This document shows positions 27,002-35,415 of a stretch of 58,156 nucleotides of DNA, piece by piece. The notes beneath the pieces were generated by a model. It saw only the letters and a list, made by a program, of their open reading frames with translations. It did no database searches and had not been told where the DNA came from. A program made the translations under genes and the position numbers. Source of the DNA: Bacteroidales bacterium. GTDB lineage: Bacteria > Bacteroidota > Bacteroidia > Bacteroidales > F082. Within the stretch, counting starts at the first letter, position 1; every line of letters begins with the position of its first letter. The stretch spans positions 1-58,156 of the forward strand of contig JAFTXI010000033.1 of the NCBI GenBank assembly GCA_017461665.1. The letters run 5' to 3'.

Positions 27002-28618
27002 ATGACAGAAAAGATTCAAACATTACGCGACTCGGCAGCAATGAGATGGATTGCCTTGTTGCTTTTGGCTTTCGCGATGTTCTGTTCATACATTTTCATG
27101 GACATCCTCTCGCCTATCAAAGACCTCATGCAATCGACAAGAGGTTGGGACTCTACAGCATTTGGTACGATGCAAGGTTCTGAAACATTCTTAAATGTAT
27201 TTATTTTCTTCCTCATCTTCGCCGGTATCATCTTGGACAAGATGGGAGTTCGTTTCACAGCAGTATTATCTGGAGCTGTCATGCTCATCGGTGCAATCAT
27301 CAAATGGTATGCTGTATCAGAGAGTTTCATCGGAAGTGGTTTAGAAAGATGGTTCACAGAAAACCTCAACTACATCCCATTATTTGAAGAATTAGGCGTA
27401 TCGCCATTCTACAGAGGCATGCCTGCTTCTGCAAAAGTTGCAGCCGTTGGTTTCATGATTTTCGGTTGCGGCGTTGAGATGGCTGGTATTACCGTTTCTC
27501 GTGGTATCGTTAAATGGTTCAAAGGTCGTGAGATGGCTTTGGCGATGGGTTCAGAAATGGCATTGGCACGTCTCGGCGTTGCTACATGTATGATCTTCTC
27601 CCCTATGTTCGCTAACTTAGGCGACAAAGTTGACGTATCTCGTTCAGTAGCTTTCGGCGTTGTCTTGTTATGTATCGCTCTTATCATGTTCATCGTTTAT
27701 TTCTTCATGGATAAGAAGTTAGATGCACAGACAGGTGAAGCAGAAGAAAAAGACGATCCATTCAAAGTCAGCGACATCGGCAAAATTTTATCAAGCTGGG
27801 GATTCTGGTTGGTCGCTCTCCTCTGCGTGCTCTATTATTCAGCAATCTTCCCATTCCAAAAATACGCTGTCAACATGTTACAATGTAACTTGACATTCAC
27901 CGAACCAACAGAGTTCTGGGCTTCGAATACAGTTACAATCATTCAATACGTAATCATGTTGGTTGTTGCTGCAGGTTCATTTGCAAGCAACTTCTCAAAG
28001 AACAAAGGCATGAAATATGGTTTAATGGCACTCGCTATCGTAGCTTTAGTAGTTTATTGCTACATGGGTTACATGCGCGGTTCAGCAGCATCTGTATTCG
28101 CAGTGTTCCCATTGTTGGCTGTCGCCATCACTCCTATCCTCGGCAACTATGTTGACCATAAAGGTAAAGCAGCTTCAATGTTAATGATTGGTTCATTGTT
28201 ACTTATCGTATGTCACCTCACTTTCGCATTTGTATTGCCAATGTTCAAAGGTCAAGCAGTTGGTGGCATCATCGTAGCTTACGTAACAATCTTGGTATTA
28301 GGTGCTTCATTCTCATTAGTACCTGCAGCATTATGGCCAAGCGTTCCAAAATTAGTTGATGCTAAAGTTATCGGTTCAGCATATTCATTGATATTCTGGA
28401 TTCAAAATATCGGATTATGGTTATTCCCAATGTTAATTGGTAAGATTTTGGACAAGACAAATCCTGGCGTGACAAACCCTGTTGAACAAAACTACACATG
28501 GGCATTGGTAATGTTGGCTTGTTTAGGTATTGCAGCTCTCATCATCGGAGTCATCTTGAAGAGAGTCGATGCTAAGAAACACTTAGGATTGGAATTACCG
28601 AATATCACTGAAGAATAA
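27002..28618 (+). CDS. Major facilitator superfamily transporter
   Basis: 538 residues with about twelve membrane helices, a predicted inner-membrane secondary transporter. The loop between helices 2 and 3 carries the MFS-like ILDKMGVRF. A cytoplasmic loop near residues 235-260 (DKKLDAQTGEAEEKDD) separates the two six-helix halves. The substrate is not recognisable. The ATG follows an A-rich leader. Flanked on both sides by family A-related inverted repeats and transcribed alone. Confidence 0.85.
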   Translation: MTEKIQTLRDSAAMRWIALLLLAFAMFCSYIFMDILSPIKDLMQSTRGWDSTAFGTMQGSETFLNVFIFFLIFAGIILDKMGVRFTAVLSGAVMLIGAIIKWYAVSESFIGSGLERWFTENLNYIPLFEELGVSPFYRGMPASAKVAAVGFMIFGCGVEMAGITVSRGIVKWFKGREMALAMGSEMALARLGVATCMIFSPMFANLGDKVDVSRSVAFGVVLLCIALIMFIVYFFMDKKLDAQTGEAEEKDDPFKVSDIGKILSSWGFWLVALLCVLYYSAIFPFQKYAVNMLQCNLTFTEPTEFWASNTVTIIQYVIMLVVAAGSFASNFSKNKGMKYGLMALAIVALVVYCYMGYMRGSAASVFAVFPLLAVAITPILGNYVDHKGKAASMLMIGSLLLIVCHLTFAFVLPMFKGQAVGGIIVAYVTILVLGASFSLVPAALWPSVPKLVDAKVIGSAYSLIFWIQNIGLWLFPMLIGKILDKTNPGVTNPVEQNYTWALVMLACLGIAALIIGVILKRVDAKKHLGLELPNITEE

Positions 28619-28623
28619 GACAA

Positions 28624-28713
28624 TGTAGAGACGCATCAACGACACTTATGAAATATAAAATATGTCGTTGATACGTCTTGAAATAAGTAGAGACGTCACC
28701 CCTATGGCGTCTC
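28624..28713. repeat. Two consecutive palindromic repeats after the MFS gene
   Basis: First element: GTAGAGACGCATCAACGACA (from 28624) pairs imperfectly with TGTCGTTGATACGTCTTG ending at about 28680. Second element (28687-28713): GTAGAGACGTCACC then CCTATGGCGTCTC, a family A copy followed by ATTTTTTT, which may terminate plus-strand transcripts. The remaining 28714-28967 is spacer with AGTC-type repeats; no gene seen. Confidence 0.65.
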
Positions 28714-28967
28714 ATTTTTTTACCACGGATTGCACGAAGCTTTTTGAGTCTCCAAGTCACCGAGTCAATAAGTCTATGAGACTATGAGTCTATGAGTTTT
28801 TTTCAGATTTTGAGATTTTGAAGTTTTGAAGTTCTAAAAAAAAGCACTTTCGACTTGTTTCCAACAAACTACTAATGCTTTTTTCTTGACAGAAAATTCT
28901 GCTCTCTTCGTTTCTTGCGAAAACAGGACAAAATCTGTTTAACACACGAAATCCATCATTGTTTAAG

Positions 28968-29096
28968 CTTAGAAAGGCAGAGGCGGAGGCCAAGGTTGTT
29001 GTTCCTGTTGTCGGGATTGTTGTTGTTACGATTCGACACTCGGCAGTTCCTCGCGTTGTTGTTCCAGCTACCGCCACGGTTCACGCGGTTAGAGCC
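28968..29096 (-). repeat. DGR template repeat (TR)
   Basis: 129 bp, the same length as the variable repeat at 30723-30851. On the coding (minus) strand the two differ at 18 positions, and every one is an adenine in this copy. The segment is unusually rich in AAC/AAT codons when read in the target frame (for example [16 protein letters not shown]). It overlaps the last 8 bases of the reverse transcriptase gene and lies immediately downstream of it. The 3' part (about 28 bp ending in CTTTCTAAG on the coding strand) is identical in both copies and GC-rich, as expected for the homing-initiation region. Its transcript would be the mutagenised RNA template. Confidence 0.97.
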
Positions 29097-30096
29097 TTTC
29101 TTCCGATTTTATCCTACATAATATTCTTTTACGCATCTTCTTTGTATATGCGTATCTAACAAAAGACATCAATGGTAAAATATGCAACTGATATTCTTTT
29201 TCATTCCAAACACCATTTAACAACAACTTATCATATTTTAATATTTTCTTACTAAAACGATTTCTACTACGAGAATTAAGCAAAACCATATTACAACCTA
29301 TTTTATAACCCAAGAACGATACCGTGTCACTTGTTCTTTTAATAATTGGTGTTTTTAGCAATAATTCTAATTTATCTGTGGAATATTTTTTTATCAAATT
29401 CACACTTCTTCTTAAATTAGCTCTATCATTATCGAATAGGAGCATATCATCCATATATCTGACATATACAGGAATTTTCAAATCCTCCTTTATATAATGA
29501 TCCAATGATGATAGATAGTAATTCGCAAAATATTGACTTGTTAGATTACCGATTGGAATTCCACTTCCTTCATTTACCGAATAAGTATCTATAATCTGTG
29601 AGAAAATATAAAGTAGCCTTTTATCCTTAAATATTCTTTCTAATTTCTCTTTCAAAATTTGATGGGATATAGAATCGAAATATTTTTTAAAATCTAATTT
29701 GGCTACATAGTTATATTTCTTGGAGGCATAAATTGCCTTATCTAAGGCTTTATACACTCCTTTATCAATTCGTGTTGCGTATGTTGTCTCTATAAGGTTT
29801 CTTTCAAAATATTGATGACAGACAATCATTATAGCATGATGCAATACTCGTTCATCAAATGATGCAGCATAGATATTTCTTTTCTTTGGATCTGTAATGA
29901 CAAAACTATGATACTTACCAACAGAGACCCTACCACTTATTATTTCATTCTGTAATTTTGTTATATTATATTCAAGATTATCGCCAAAAGATATTACCTC
30001 TTTTTTGTATTGCTTTCCACGCTTTGCCTTATAGAAAGCCAACAACAAATTGTCTCTATCAGCTATTTTTTCCACCAAATAACCAACACGTTTCAT
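29089..30096 (-). CDS. Diversity-generating retroelement reverse transcriptase
   Basis: 335 residues, the compact size of DGR reverse transcriptases. Palm motifs are [11 protein letters not shown] (133-143), [16 protein letters not shown] with the DGR-type SQ (GNLTSQ, 183-188), and the catalytic YMDD (214-217). No maturase X, endonuclease or retron features are seen. With the template RNA it would make cDNA with errors at template adenines, which replaces the variable repeat of the target gene. The ATG overlaps the HRDC gene stop (ATGA), indicating translational coupling. The template repeat abuts the 3' end. Confidence 0.96.
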   Translation of the reverse strand: MKRVGYLVEKIADRDNLLLAFYKAKRGKQYKKEVISFGDNLEYNITKLQNEIISGRVSVGKYHSFVITDPKKRNIYAASFDERVLHHAIMIVCHQYFERNLIETTYATRIDKGVYKALDKAIYASKKYNYVAKLDFKKYFDSISHQILKEKLERIFKDKRLLYIFSQIIDTYSVNEGSGIPIGNLTSQYFANYYLSSLDHYIKEDLKIPVYVRYMDDMLLFDNDRANLRRSVNLIKKYSTDKLELLLKTPIIKRTSDTVSFLGYKIGCNMVLLNSRSRNRFSKKILKYDKLLLNGVWNEKEYQLHILPLMSFVRYAYTKKMRKRILCRIKSEERL

Positions 30097-30542
30097 TCAC
30101 CATCCAAATTGTTAAACATCTCACAAATCATATTACCATATTTCTCCATTCTCTTACTACCTATACCTTGAATCTTTTTGATATTACTTTCACTTATATC
30201 ATCTAATTGCGACATCAATGCCAACTCTGCATCGGTAAAAACAGCATAAGCCGGAACTGCGTCTTTCTCTGCCAGGGACTTTCTCAAAAAACGTAATTGC
30301 GTAAACCGAGCAAAACTATTTTCATCAAGTATTTCTTTATAATCTATCTTTTCTTTTTTCTCTTGATGTTGTGTATTTTGACCTTGAAGATATGTGATAC
30401 ACAATGACCAATATGCCTCACCATTCAAGACATAAAATTGTTTCTCCACACTGACTATTTTGTTTCCTCTTAGGAAACGATTCATTTCATCATTCGACTC
30501 ACTTGAGTCTGAACATGGGATTGTAAATATTTTTACCTGCAT
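30093..30542 (-). CDS. HRDC-domain DGR accessory protein
   Basis: 149 residues. The C-terminal 70 residues match an HRDC fold (FTQLRFLRKSLAEKDAVPAY, VFTDAELALMSQ, IKKIQGIGSKRMEKYG). The N-terminal part (about 1-70) is an uncharacterised beta-rich segment. HRDC proteins are a known alternative to Avd as DGR accessory factors, presumably binding template RNA or DNA ends. It is translationally coupled to the reverse transcriptase. No avd gene is found nearby, which supports the substitution. Confidence 0.85.
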   Translation of the reverse strand: MQVKIFTIPCSDSSESNDEMNRFLRGNKIVSVEKQFYVLNGEAYWSLCITYLQGQNTQHQEKKEKIDYKEILDENSFARFTQLRFLRKSLAEKDAVPAYAVFTDAELALMSQLDDISESNIKKIQGIGSKRMEKYGNMICEMFNNLDGE

Positions 30543-30561
30543 ATTAATTTAGTAGAAAGGA

Positions 30562-30582
30562 AGAACGTCATGGTGACGTTCT
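30562..30582. repeat. Strong hairpin between the DGR target and HRDC genes
   Basis: A perfect 9-bp stem AGAACGTCA/TGACGTTCT with a 3-nt loop. A T-rich tract follows on the plus strand, opposite to the DGR genes. It could stop antisense transcription into the target gene or separate the target from the HRDC/RT unit. It is about 140 bp from the variable repeat, so it is probably not the cruciform found next to some DGR variable repeats. Confidence 0.6.
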
Positions 30583-30716
30583 TTTATTTGATTTTTTCTC
30601 GCAAAAATATCATTTCGTTTCGTAAGCTTCGTTAGGGCTACCGCCCCTACTTCGCTTTACTTCACTTCATTATATTTTTGCTCGTTTTTTTGCTTAAACA
30701 ATTTCTGGATTGTGTG

Positions 30717-32909
30717 TTAATACTTAGAAAGGCAGAGGCGGAGGCCAAGGGGGTAGTACCTGTAGTCGGGATTGCCGTAGTCACGATACGACACTCGGCA
30801 GAACCTCGCGAAGTAGTTCCAGCTACCGCCACGGTACACGCGGGGAGAGCCAGACGATGGTCCCGTTGGATTCGTCTGCGAGCCTCTGCTGTAACTTCCA
30901 TACCAGTCCTGACACCATTCATAAACATTACCGCTCATATCGTAAATACCCAATTCGTTCGGAGATTTGGTTTTTACGTCGTGTGTTCTACTACTGCTGT
31001 TGTCATAGTACCACGCAACATTTCCTATTGTGTTGCTGCCACTGTATTTGTAACCTCGAGATTTATTGCCTCCTCTTGCTGCATATTCCCATTCCGCTTC
31101 CGTAGGAAGTCGGAAATTCCTGCCTGTTAATTCGTTAAGTTTCGTTATAAACTCTTGGCAATCGTTCCATGAAACATATTCCACAGGTCTTTGAGGATAA
31201 CCGCTGAAATAACTCGGGTTGCTGCCCATAACAGCTTGCCATAATTCTTGGGTCACTTCCGTTTCGCCAATGTAATAATCCGAAAGTGTAACTGAATGAA
31301 CAGGATATTCACTGTCGTATGCATCGCTGCCTTGTTCTGAGGTTGCTCCCATTTGGAAAGTGCCGCCTTCTACTTTTATCATCGTAAAGGTAATGCCTTT
31401 TACGGTGAAGGTTTCGTTGTTACTAAACGTCAAAACATATTCGTCAGAAGAACCTCCGTTAGACACACGTCCGTGTGCCTCTACGTGAGAGACTTCTATA
31501 TTCTTGCTTACTGTCTTGCCGTCGCGTTCGGCTTTTATATAGTGAGAACCGAAAGAAAGAGAACTTGTAATTGGAGAAAGTCCTACATAATTACCATCAA
31601 CGTAAATCCTGTCGCCGCTCTTGTCGGTCTTTATCGTTATTTCTTTTCCTGTCTGTAGTTTCTCGTTAATACTTAAAGTCTCACCTTCTTTAATATTAAT
31701 AGTTTGCGTAATAGTAGTACAACCTTGTTTTTCAAGTTTGAGTTCGTGAGTTCCTATTATTATCTCGTTAATATAGTTTGGTGTCTCGCCATAATTCTTG
31801 CCGTCAATATATATCGTAGCTCCCATTGGAGAACTGCTAATTTCGCAGCTTCCGTTTATCGGTTTCGGCGCGTCTAAGGTAACGGTTTTTGTCTCGCCCA
31901 AAACCAAGTCGATAGTTCTCTGTGCAGTTCTATGGTTTTGTTTTCTTGCTTCAAAGATATGCGAGCCGTCGGAGAGTCTGCCCGTCCATCTGCCCTTACC
32001 CTTATATTCCTCATCAACATAAATGTCAGATTGAGAATCGGTGTTTATTATCACATTCACAAAGTTTGCCGCCATATTAAGAGTGGCGTTGGTAGTTTGT
32101 CCGTCAGTCACGGTGAAAGATTGCTCTTTCATCTTATACATTTCTTTCATCACCCTCACGGTGTGGGAACCGCTTTTGAGTTTGTCGGTTTTTATTGGAG
32201 AGACACCTAAATAATTACCGTCAACAAATACTTTGGCGCCTTGTTCTGGAGAGGTAGAGACATTAATATAACCGAAAGCCGGACGTAGTTTTTTGTTTAT
32301 CACGGTTCTTTCGTTCACTGTCACCGTTCCTGTTTCTGTATGATAGAGGTTACATTCAATTTTATATGTATGAGTAGTTCCTTCATCTACCGTCTTATAT
32401 GCTTCACCAACGTCTAAAGGTACATCGTCTATATATATCGTTGCATTACTTTGGTCGGCTTTCACTATGAGAGGATGTTTTTTCTGTTGTGCCGGTGTTG
32501 GTATCGGTTGAGGTTGATGTGACACATATTCCAAAGTCATCTCATATATAGCATGACCACGCAGAGTTTCGGGCAGTTTATATGTTATCAGGCTATAGTC
32601 GGGATGAGATATTTCGAGGAAGTCGGCAACATGAGAGAGGTAGAGCCACACTTGTCCGTTCAGATATTCCTTTACAATTTGTGTTGCACGATTACTTTTA
32701 AAGTTAATTCTCATGCGTTCGCTCTCGTTGATATTCACCGTTGAGATTTTTATCAGAGCCATAGGTTCATCATTATCATCGTAGCGGTCGGCTTTGTCGT
32801 TCATCACGGCATTAGGGACGTGTTTGAAAGAGCCCTCTCTGACGTGCAGTTGTGAGAAGGCGTCAAAAGATATTAACACAAATAACAGCAGTAACAATTT
32901 TTTCATCAT
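30717..32909 (-). CDS. DGR target: secreted PEGA-repeat protein with C-terminal FGE/SUMF1 fold
   Basis: 730 residues from the ATG at 32909. A signal peptide (about 1-20) is followed by an N-terminal beta domain and about five PEGA-type repeats (for example STSPEQGAKVFVDGNYLG and SSPMGATIYIDGKNYGETP, roughly 150-475). The C-terminus is a formylglycine-generating-enzyme/SUMF1-type C-lectin domain (about 490-730) with GGTFQMGA, RLPTEAEWEYAARGG and GNVYEWCQDWYG. The last 44 residues are the variable region: 13 Asn codons of the template are changed to Tyr, Phe, Pro, Asp or Gly. Such proteins display a hypervariable ligand-binding surface. An earlier TTG is possible, but the ATG lies 6 nt after the LPP20 gene stop and fits better. 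Residues 472-482 come from a dispersed repeat. Co-transcribed with the LPP20 protein. Confidence 0.95.
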   Translation of the reverse strand: MMKKLLLLLFVLISFDAFSQLHVREGSFKHVPNAVMNDKADRYDDNDEPMALIKISTVNINESERMRINFKSNRATQIVKEYLNGQVWLYLSHVADFLEISHPDYSLITYKLPETLRGHAIYEMTLEYVSHQPQPIPTPAQQKKHPLIVKADQSNATIYIDDVPLDVGEAYKTVDEGTTHTYKIECNLYHTETGTVTVNERTVINKKLRPAFGYINVSTSPEQGAKVFVDGNYLGVSPIKTDKLKSGSHTVRVMKEMYKMKEQSFTVTDGQTTNATLNMAANFVNVIINTDSQSDIYVDEEYKGKGRWTGRLSDGSHIFEARKQNHRTAQRTIDLVLGETKTVTLDAPKPINGSCEISSSPMGATIYIDGKNYGETPNYINEIIIGTHELKLEKQGCTTITQTINIKEGETLSINEKLQTGKEITIKTDKSGDRIYVDGNYVGLSPITSSLSFGSHYIKAERDGKTVSKNIEVSHVEAHGRVSNGGSSDEYVLTFSNNETFTVKGITFTMIKVEGGTFQMGATSEQGSDAYDSEYPVHSVTLSDYYIGETEVTQELWQAVMGSNPSYFSGYPQRPVEYVSWNDCQEFITKLNELTGRNFRLPTEAEWEYAARGGNKSRGYKYSGSNTIGNVAWYYDNSSSRTHDVKTKSPNELGIYDMSGNVYEWCQDWYGSYSRGSQTNPTGPSSGSPRVYRGGSWNYFARFCRVSYRDYGNPDYRYYPLGLRLCLSKY
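30723..30851 (-). repeat. DGR variable repeat (VR)
   Basis: 129 bp at the 3' end of the target gene, ending 3 nt before its stop codon. Compared with the template it has 18 substitutions, all at template adenines: on the coding strand A becomes T (11), C (4) or G (3). Codon effects are N to Y (7), N to F (2), N to P (2), N to D (1) and N to G (1). All non-adenine positions are identical. Confidence 0.97.
31462..31493. repeat. Dispersed repeat (family B) inside the DGR target gene
   Basis: GACACACGTCCGTGTGCC followed by TCTACGTGAGAGAC is nearly identical to intergenic copies at 55936-55967 and 58059-58090. Here it is in frame between the last PEGA repeat and the FGE domain, encoding SHVEAHGRVSN. 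Confidence 0.75.
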
Positions 32910-32914
32910 ATAAA

Positions 32915-34765
32915 TCAATATAAGTCTTTTAATCCAAGTAAATGTTTCATATCCACCTTATCGGGCTGCCATGCTCTCACATGAATGATGGGGCGTTTCT
33001 GGTCTCTTAGGTCAACCATCAGGAAGAGATAGCCGGTGTCACCGTATGTCGATGAGTTATATTCCTGGAGCAGTCTTACTCCGAAGATGTCCTCACCGCC
33101 GGTTTTGGAGGCGTCGTCGGAGACCATCTGTCGGGAAAAGTCTGTATCAGCGAATCTGATGTCGATATAATCTTGAGCATTGAATACGTTAGAGAGGTTT
33201 TTAAAATAGGTATCCTTATCATATTCCATAGTACGGACGTCATTTTCAGAGAGGTTCCACTGTTTTTGGTCGGGCAGCTCTGTTCTTTTCAGCACGTGTC
33301 CCACAATGATAAGGGCGTCGTTAGAGAAGATGCTTTCCAAGTAGTCGTATCGTTTAAGTGCGTAAGCAGTCTGATAATCTTCCATAAAATTGATAAGCGC
33401 GTAGCGGCAGTCTTTAGACCAACGTCCTTTTGTCATTATGTCTTTCTCAGCATCAGACTCAAGGCGGAACGAAAGTGAACTGATAAGTTTTTTGTTTTCG
33501 TCATAACGCAGCACCAACTCTCTAATGAAAGGCGTATGGTTTTTATATTGGAACTTAAGATCGATGTCGCGGCATATCGTAACATCACCTAAATCAAGAA
33601 ATTCATATTCTTGATTACCGACCACAGTGATTTTAGCGTTTCTCACCAAGGTATCGAGCATACCGTAAGCCTCGTTGGTGAGATATTTTCTCACAGAGTG
33701 ATAATTCTTTGAGCGAAAAGCTGATTCTACGTCCTGCATCATAGCGAGCAGATTTTTCTCTTTATCGTTGAGAGAATTGAAGTCTGTTGAGCTTGTTCCT
33801 ATAGAGACATTTTCCGAGTTTTTAAAATAGGAAAAGTATTTTTCAAGTTCTATGGTTCTTCTGACATTATTACCTAATACTATCCTATCAACATTATCCA
33901 TCACCAACTTTATTTCGTGATGAGACCGCGCTTCATGCAGGAAGTCGTATTTCACTCTTATATCAACAGACTCAATATCTGTGGTAGCCAATTGCAGCTG
34001 AGCCTTACCATTGCGAACCACTTCCGAGACATATTTATCGACACCGTTATAATATTCTATCTTAAGGCCCGAGATGTCTTCGCCGAAAGCTCTCACGTTA
34101 AGATTAACGGCTAAGCCTTCGCTGTTAAACTCACCCGGATTGTCCTTAGCCACAGCAAAAGTAAACGACTCAAGTACTTCAGTCACACGTTCATGGAGAT
34201 AATTATAAGCCGAATATTGTTCATTATCAACAGTCAGTTTCAGGTTAGCACCCTGTGGATGCGACACGCACAGCATCATTGCCCAATAATAGTTCTTGAG
34301 AGCTTCAACCATTTTCTGATCTTGCTCGTTATTATAAGCTCTATCGGCATAATGCTGCATATCTTTGTTTCTTTGGTCGCATAAAGTATCGAAGTCTTTT
34401 TTGTGCAGATAAGCGAGATACGAATATTTTCCATCATCGAAACCATCCAACACGGGTCGGATCTTACATCTGCCGCTTTCGTCTGATGTCACACCTAAGG
34501 TCAGATATATCTTATCCAAATACTCATCTTGGTCATCAACAGCGAGATTTATGAGAGAGAGTTTTATGTTGTCGGTGATGTTGTCATACAAAAGTTGTAT
34601 TGCTTTCTCCTTAGCCTTTTCTTCCGAGTTGGATGCAGGACCTTCGGCATAGAAATACAAGCCACTGTTTTTTATATGCTCGACGCCACTATTCTTCGGC
34701 TTATTCTGAGCATTTAACGATATAAATATCAGCAAGATAAGTAATAAAAAAATAAATCTTTTCAT
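32915..34765 (-). CDS. Secreted LPP20-domain protein upstream of the DGR target
   Basis: 616 residues from the ATG at 34765, which begins a signal peptide (KRFIFLLLILLIFISLNAQ). An upstream start at 34939 would add 58 residues but lies above a good -7 element (34783-34790), so it is rejected. Residues about 30-130 resemble an LPP20-type domain (SGLYFYAEGPASNSEEKAKE). The rest has alpha/beta segments and two NTF2-like stretches (AMMQDVESAFRSKNYHSVRKYL; DYQTAYALKRYDYLESIFSN). Its stop lies 6 nt before the target start, so it is the first gene of the DGR target operon and probably acts with the target at the cell surface. No known function. Confidence 0.75.
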   Translation of the reverse strand: MKRFIFLLLILLIFISLNAQNKPKNSGVEHIKNSGLYFYAEGPASNSEEKAKEKAIQLLYDNITDNIKLSLINLAVDDQDEYLDKIYLTLGVTSDESGRCKIRPVLDGFDDGKYSYLAYLHKKDFDTLCDQRNKDMQHYADRAYNNEQDQKMVEALKNYYWAMMLCVSHPQGANLKLTVDNEQYSAYNYLHERVTEVLESFTFAVAKDNPGEFNSEGLAVNLNVRAFGEDISGLKIEYYNGVDKYVSEVVRNGKAQLQLATTDIESVDIRVKYDFLHEARSHHEIKLVMDNVDRIVLGNNVRRTIELEKYFSYFKNSENVSIGTSSTDFNSLNDKEKNLLAMMQDVESAFRSKNYHSVRKYLTNEAYGMLDTLVRNAKITVVGNQEYEFLDLGDVTICRDIDLKFQYKNHTPFIRELVLRYDENKKLISSLSFRLESDAEKDIMTKGRWSKDCRYALINFMEDYQTAYALKRYDYLESIFSNDALIIVGHVLKRTELPDQKQWNLSENDVRTMEYDKDTYFKNLSNVFNAQDYIDIRFADTDFSRQMVSDDASKTGGEDIFGVRLLQEYNSSTYGDTGYLFLMVDLRDQKRPIIHVRAWQPDKVDMKHLLGLKDLY

Positions 34766-34782
34766 TCCAAAGTACTTTGCGA

Positions 34783-34790
34783 CAAAGATA
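34783..34790 (-). promoter_or_regulatory. -7 element of the LPP20/DGR-target operon
   Basis: TATCTTTG on the minus strand with TTG 17 nt upstream. The inferred start of transcription at about 34776 lies just before the ATG at 34765 and decides the start codon. Confidence 0.55.
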
Positions 34791-34936
34791 AGAAAAAAGT
34801 CTAATGACAAGGGAGAAAAGACTAATGTTTTTTTTAACCACGGATCCCCAAAATCTGCACAGATTAATTTGTTTTTGTATAATCTCTCGTAGTGTTTAAA
34901 AAAAAGATTCGTGAACAATTCGTGTAAATTCGTGGA

Positions 34937-34967
34937 CAAAAAAAGACGCTTCGTGACTGAAGCGTCT
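34937..34967 (-). terminator. Rho-independent terminator of tRNA-Val
   Basis: A 9-bp stem AGACGCTTC/GAAGCGTCT (34944-34967) with a 6-nt loop, followed on the minus strand by TTTTTTT. It starts 6 nt after the tRNA 3' end. Confidence 0.85.
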
Positions 34968-34973
34968 CTGTGT

Positions 34974-35047
34974 GGAAACTACTGGGGTCGAACCAGTGAC
35001 CTCCTGCTTGTAAGGCAGGCGCTCTAAACCAACTGAGCTAAGCTTCC
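34974..35047 (-). tRNA. tRNA-Val (anticodon TAC)
   Basis: 74 nt. The acceptor GGAAGCT pairs with AGTTTCC (one G-U). The D-arm is AGCTCAGTTGGTTTAGAGC, the anticodon loop CTTACAA (anticodon at 35010-35012), and the T-arm CTGGTTCGACCCCAG. CCA is not encoded. A terminator follows directly. Confidence 0.93.
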
Positions 35048-35204
35048 ATTAAACTAAAGAACCTATTTCCTTGTGTTTTGCGAGTGCAAAGATACAATAT
35101 TTTTTCAATCGTACAACATTTCTTCAAAAAAAAATTATTTTTATTTTTTATCAATTCAATATCAATATTTTAAGAATGAAAACGAGAGAGAAAAACCTAA
35201 ACTC

Positions 35205-35223
35205 GGGCACATTCGATGTGCCC
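35205..35223 (-). terminator. Hairpin downstream of tRNA-Gly
   Basis: A perfect 7-bp stem GGGCACA/TGTGCCC with a 5-nt loop. The minus-strand downstream sequence GAGTTTAGGTTTTT is only moderately U-rich. Probable terminator of the tRNA-Gly transcript. Confidence 0.5.
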
Positions 35224-35241
35224 CTAATGTATAATTAATTG

Positions 35242-35314
35242 AGCGGATAACGGGGCTCGAACCCGCGACCTGAGGCTTGGGAAGCATCCGCTCTACCAAC
35301 TGAGCTATATCCGC
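35242..35314 (-). tRNA. tRNA-Gly (anticodon CCC)
   Basis: 73 nt. The acceptor GCGGATA pairs with TATCCGC, the D-arm is GCTCAGTTGGTAGAGC, the anticodon loop TTCCCAA and the T-arm CGGGTTCGAGCCCCG. The anticodon stem GATGC/GCCTC contains one T-C mismatch at its middle pair. CCA is not encoded. Confidence 0.88.
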
Positions 35315-35385
35315 ATTAAAAAAATCGCAGCGCAAAATTATAAATATTTTCATTATTCGTCATAAAAAAAACAAGAAAATATTGT

Positions 35386-35393
35386 TATCTTTG
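35386..35393 (+). promoter_or_regulatory. -7 element of the LOG-family gene
   Basis: TATCTTTG, an exact TAnnTTTG match, 22 nt before the ATG at 35416. The -33 region is not well conserved. Confidence 0.5.
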
Positions 35394-35415
35394 TAAAAAC
35401 TAAAAAACATTCAAT

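Noticed and set aside
28790-29077. A minus-strand open frame across the template repeat
   Set aside because: It is an out-of-frame reading of the DGR template; the RNA, not a protein, is the functional product. A similar frame at 30662-30928 is an out-of-frame reading of the variable repeat.
29089-30096. Group II intron or retron reverse transcriptase
   Set aside because: No maturase or endonuclease domain, no retron RNA, DGR-type SQ motif, and an adjacent template/variable repeat pair.
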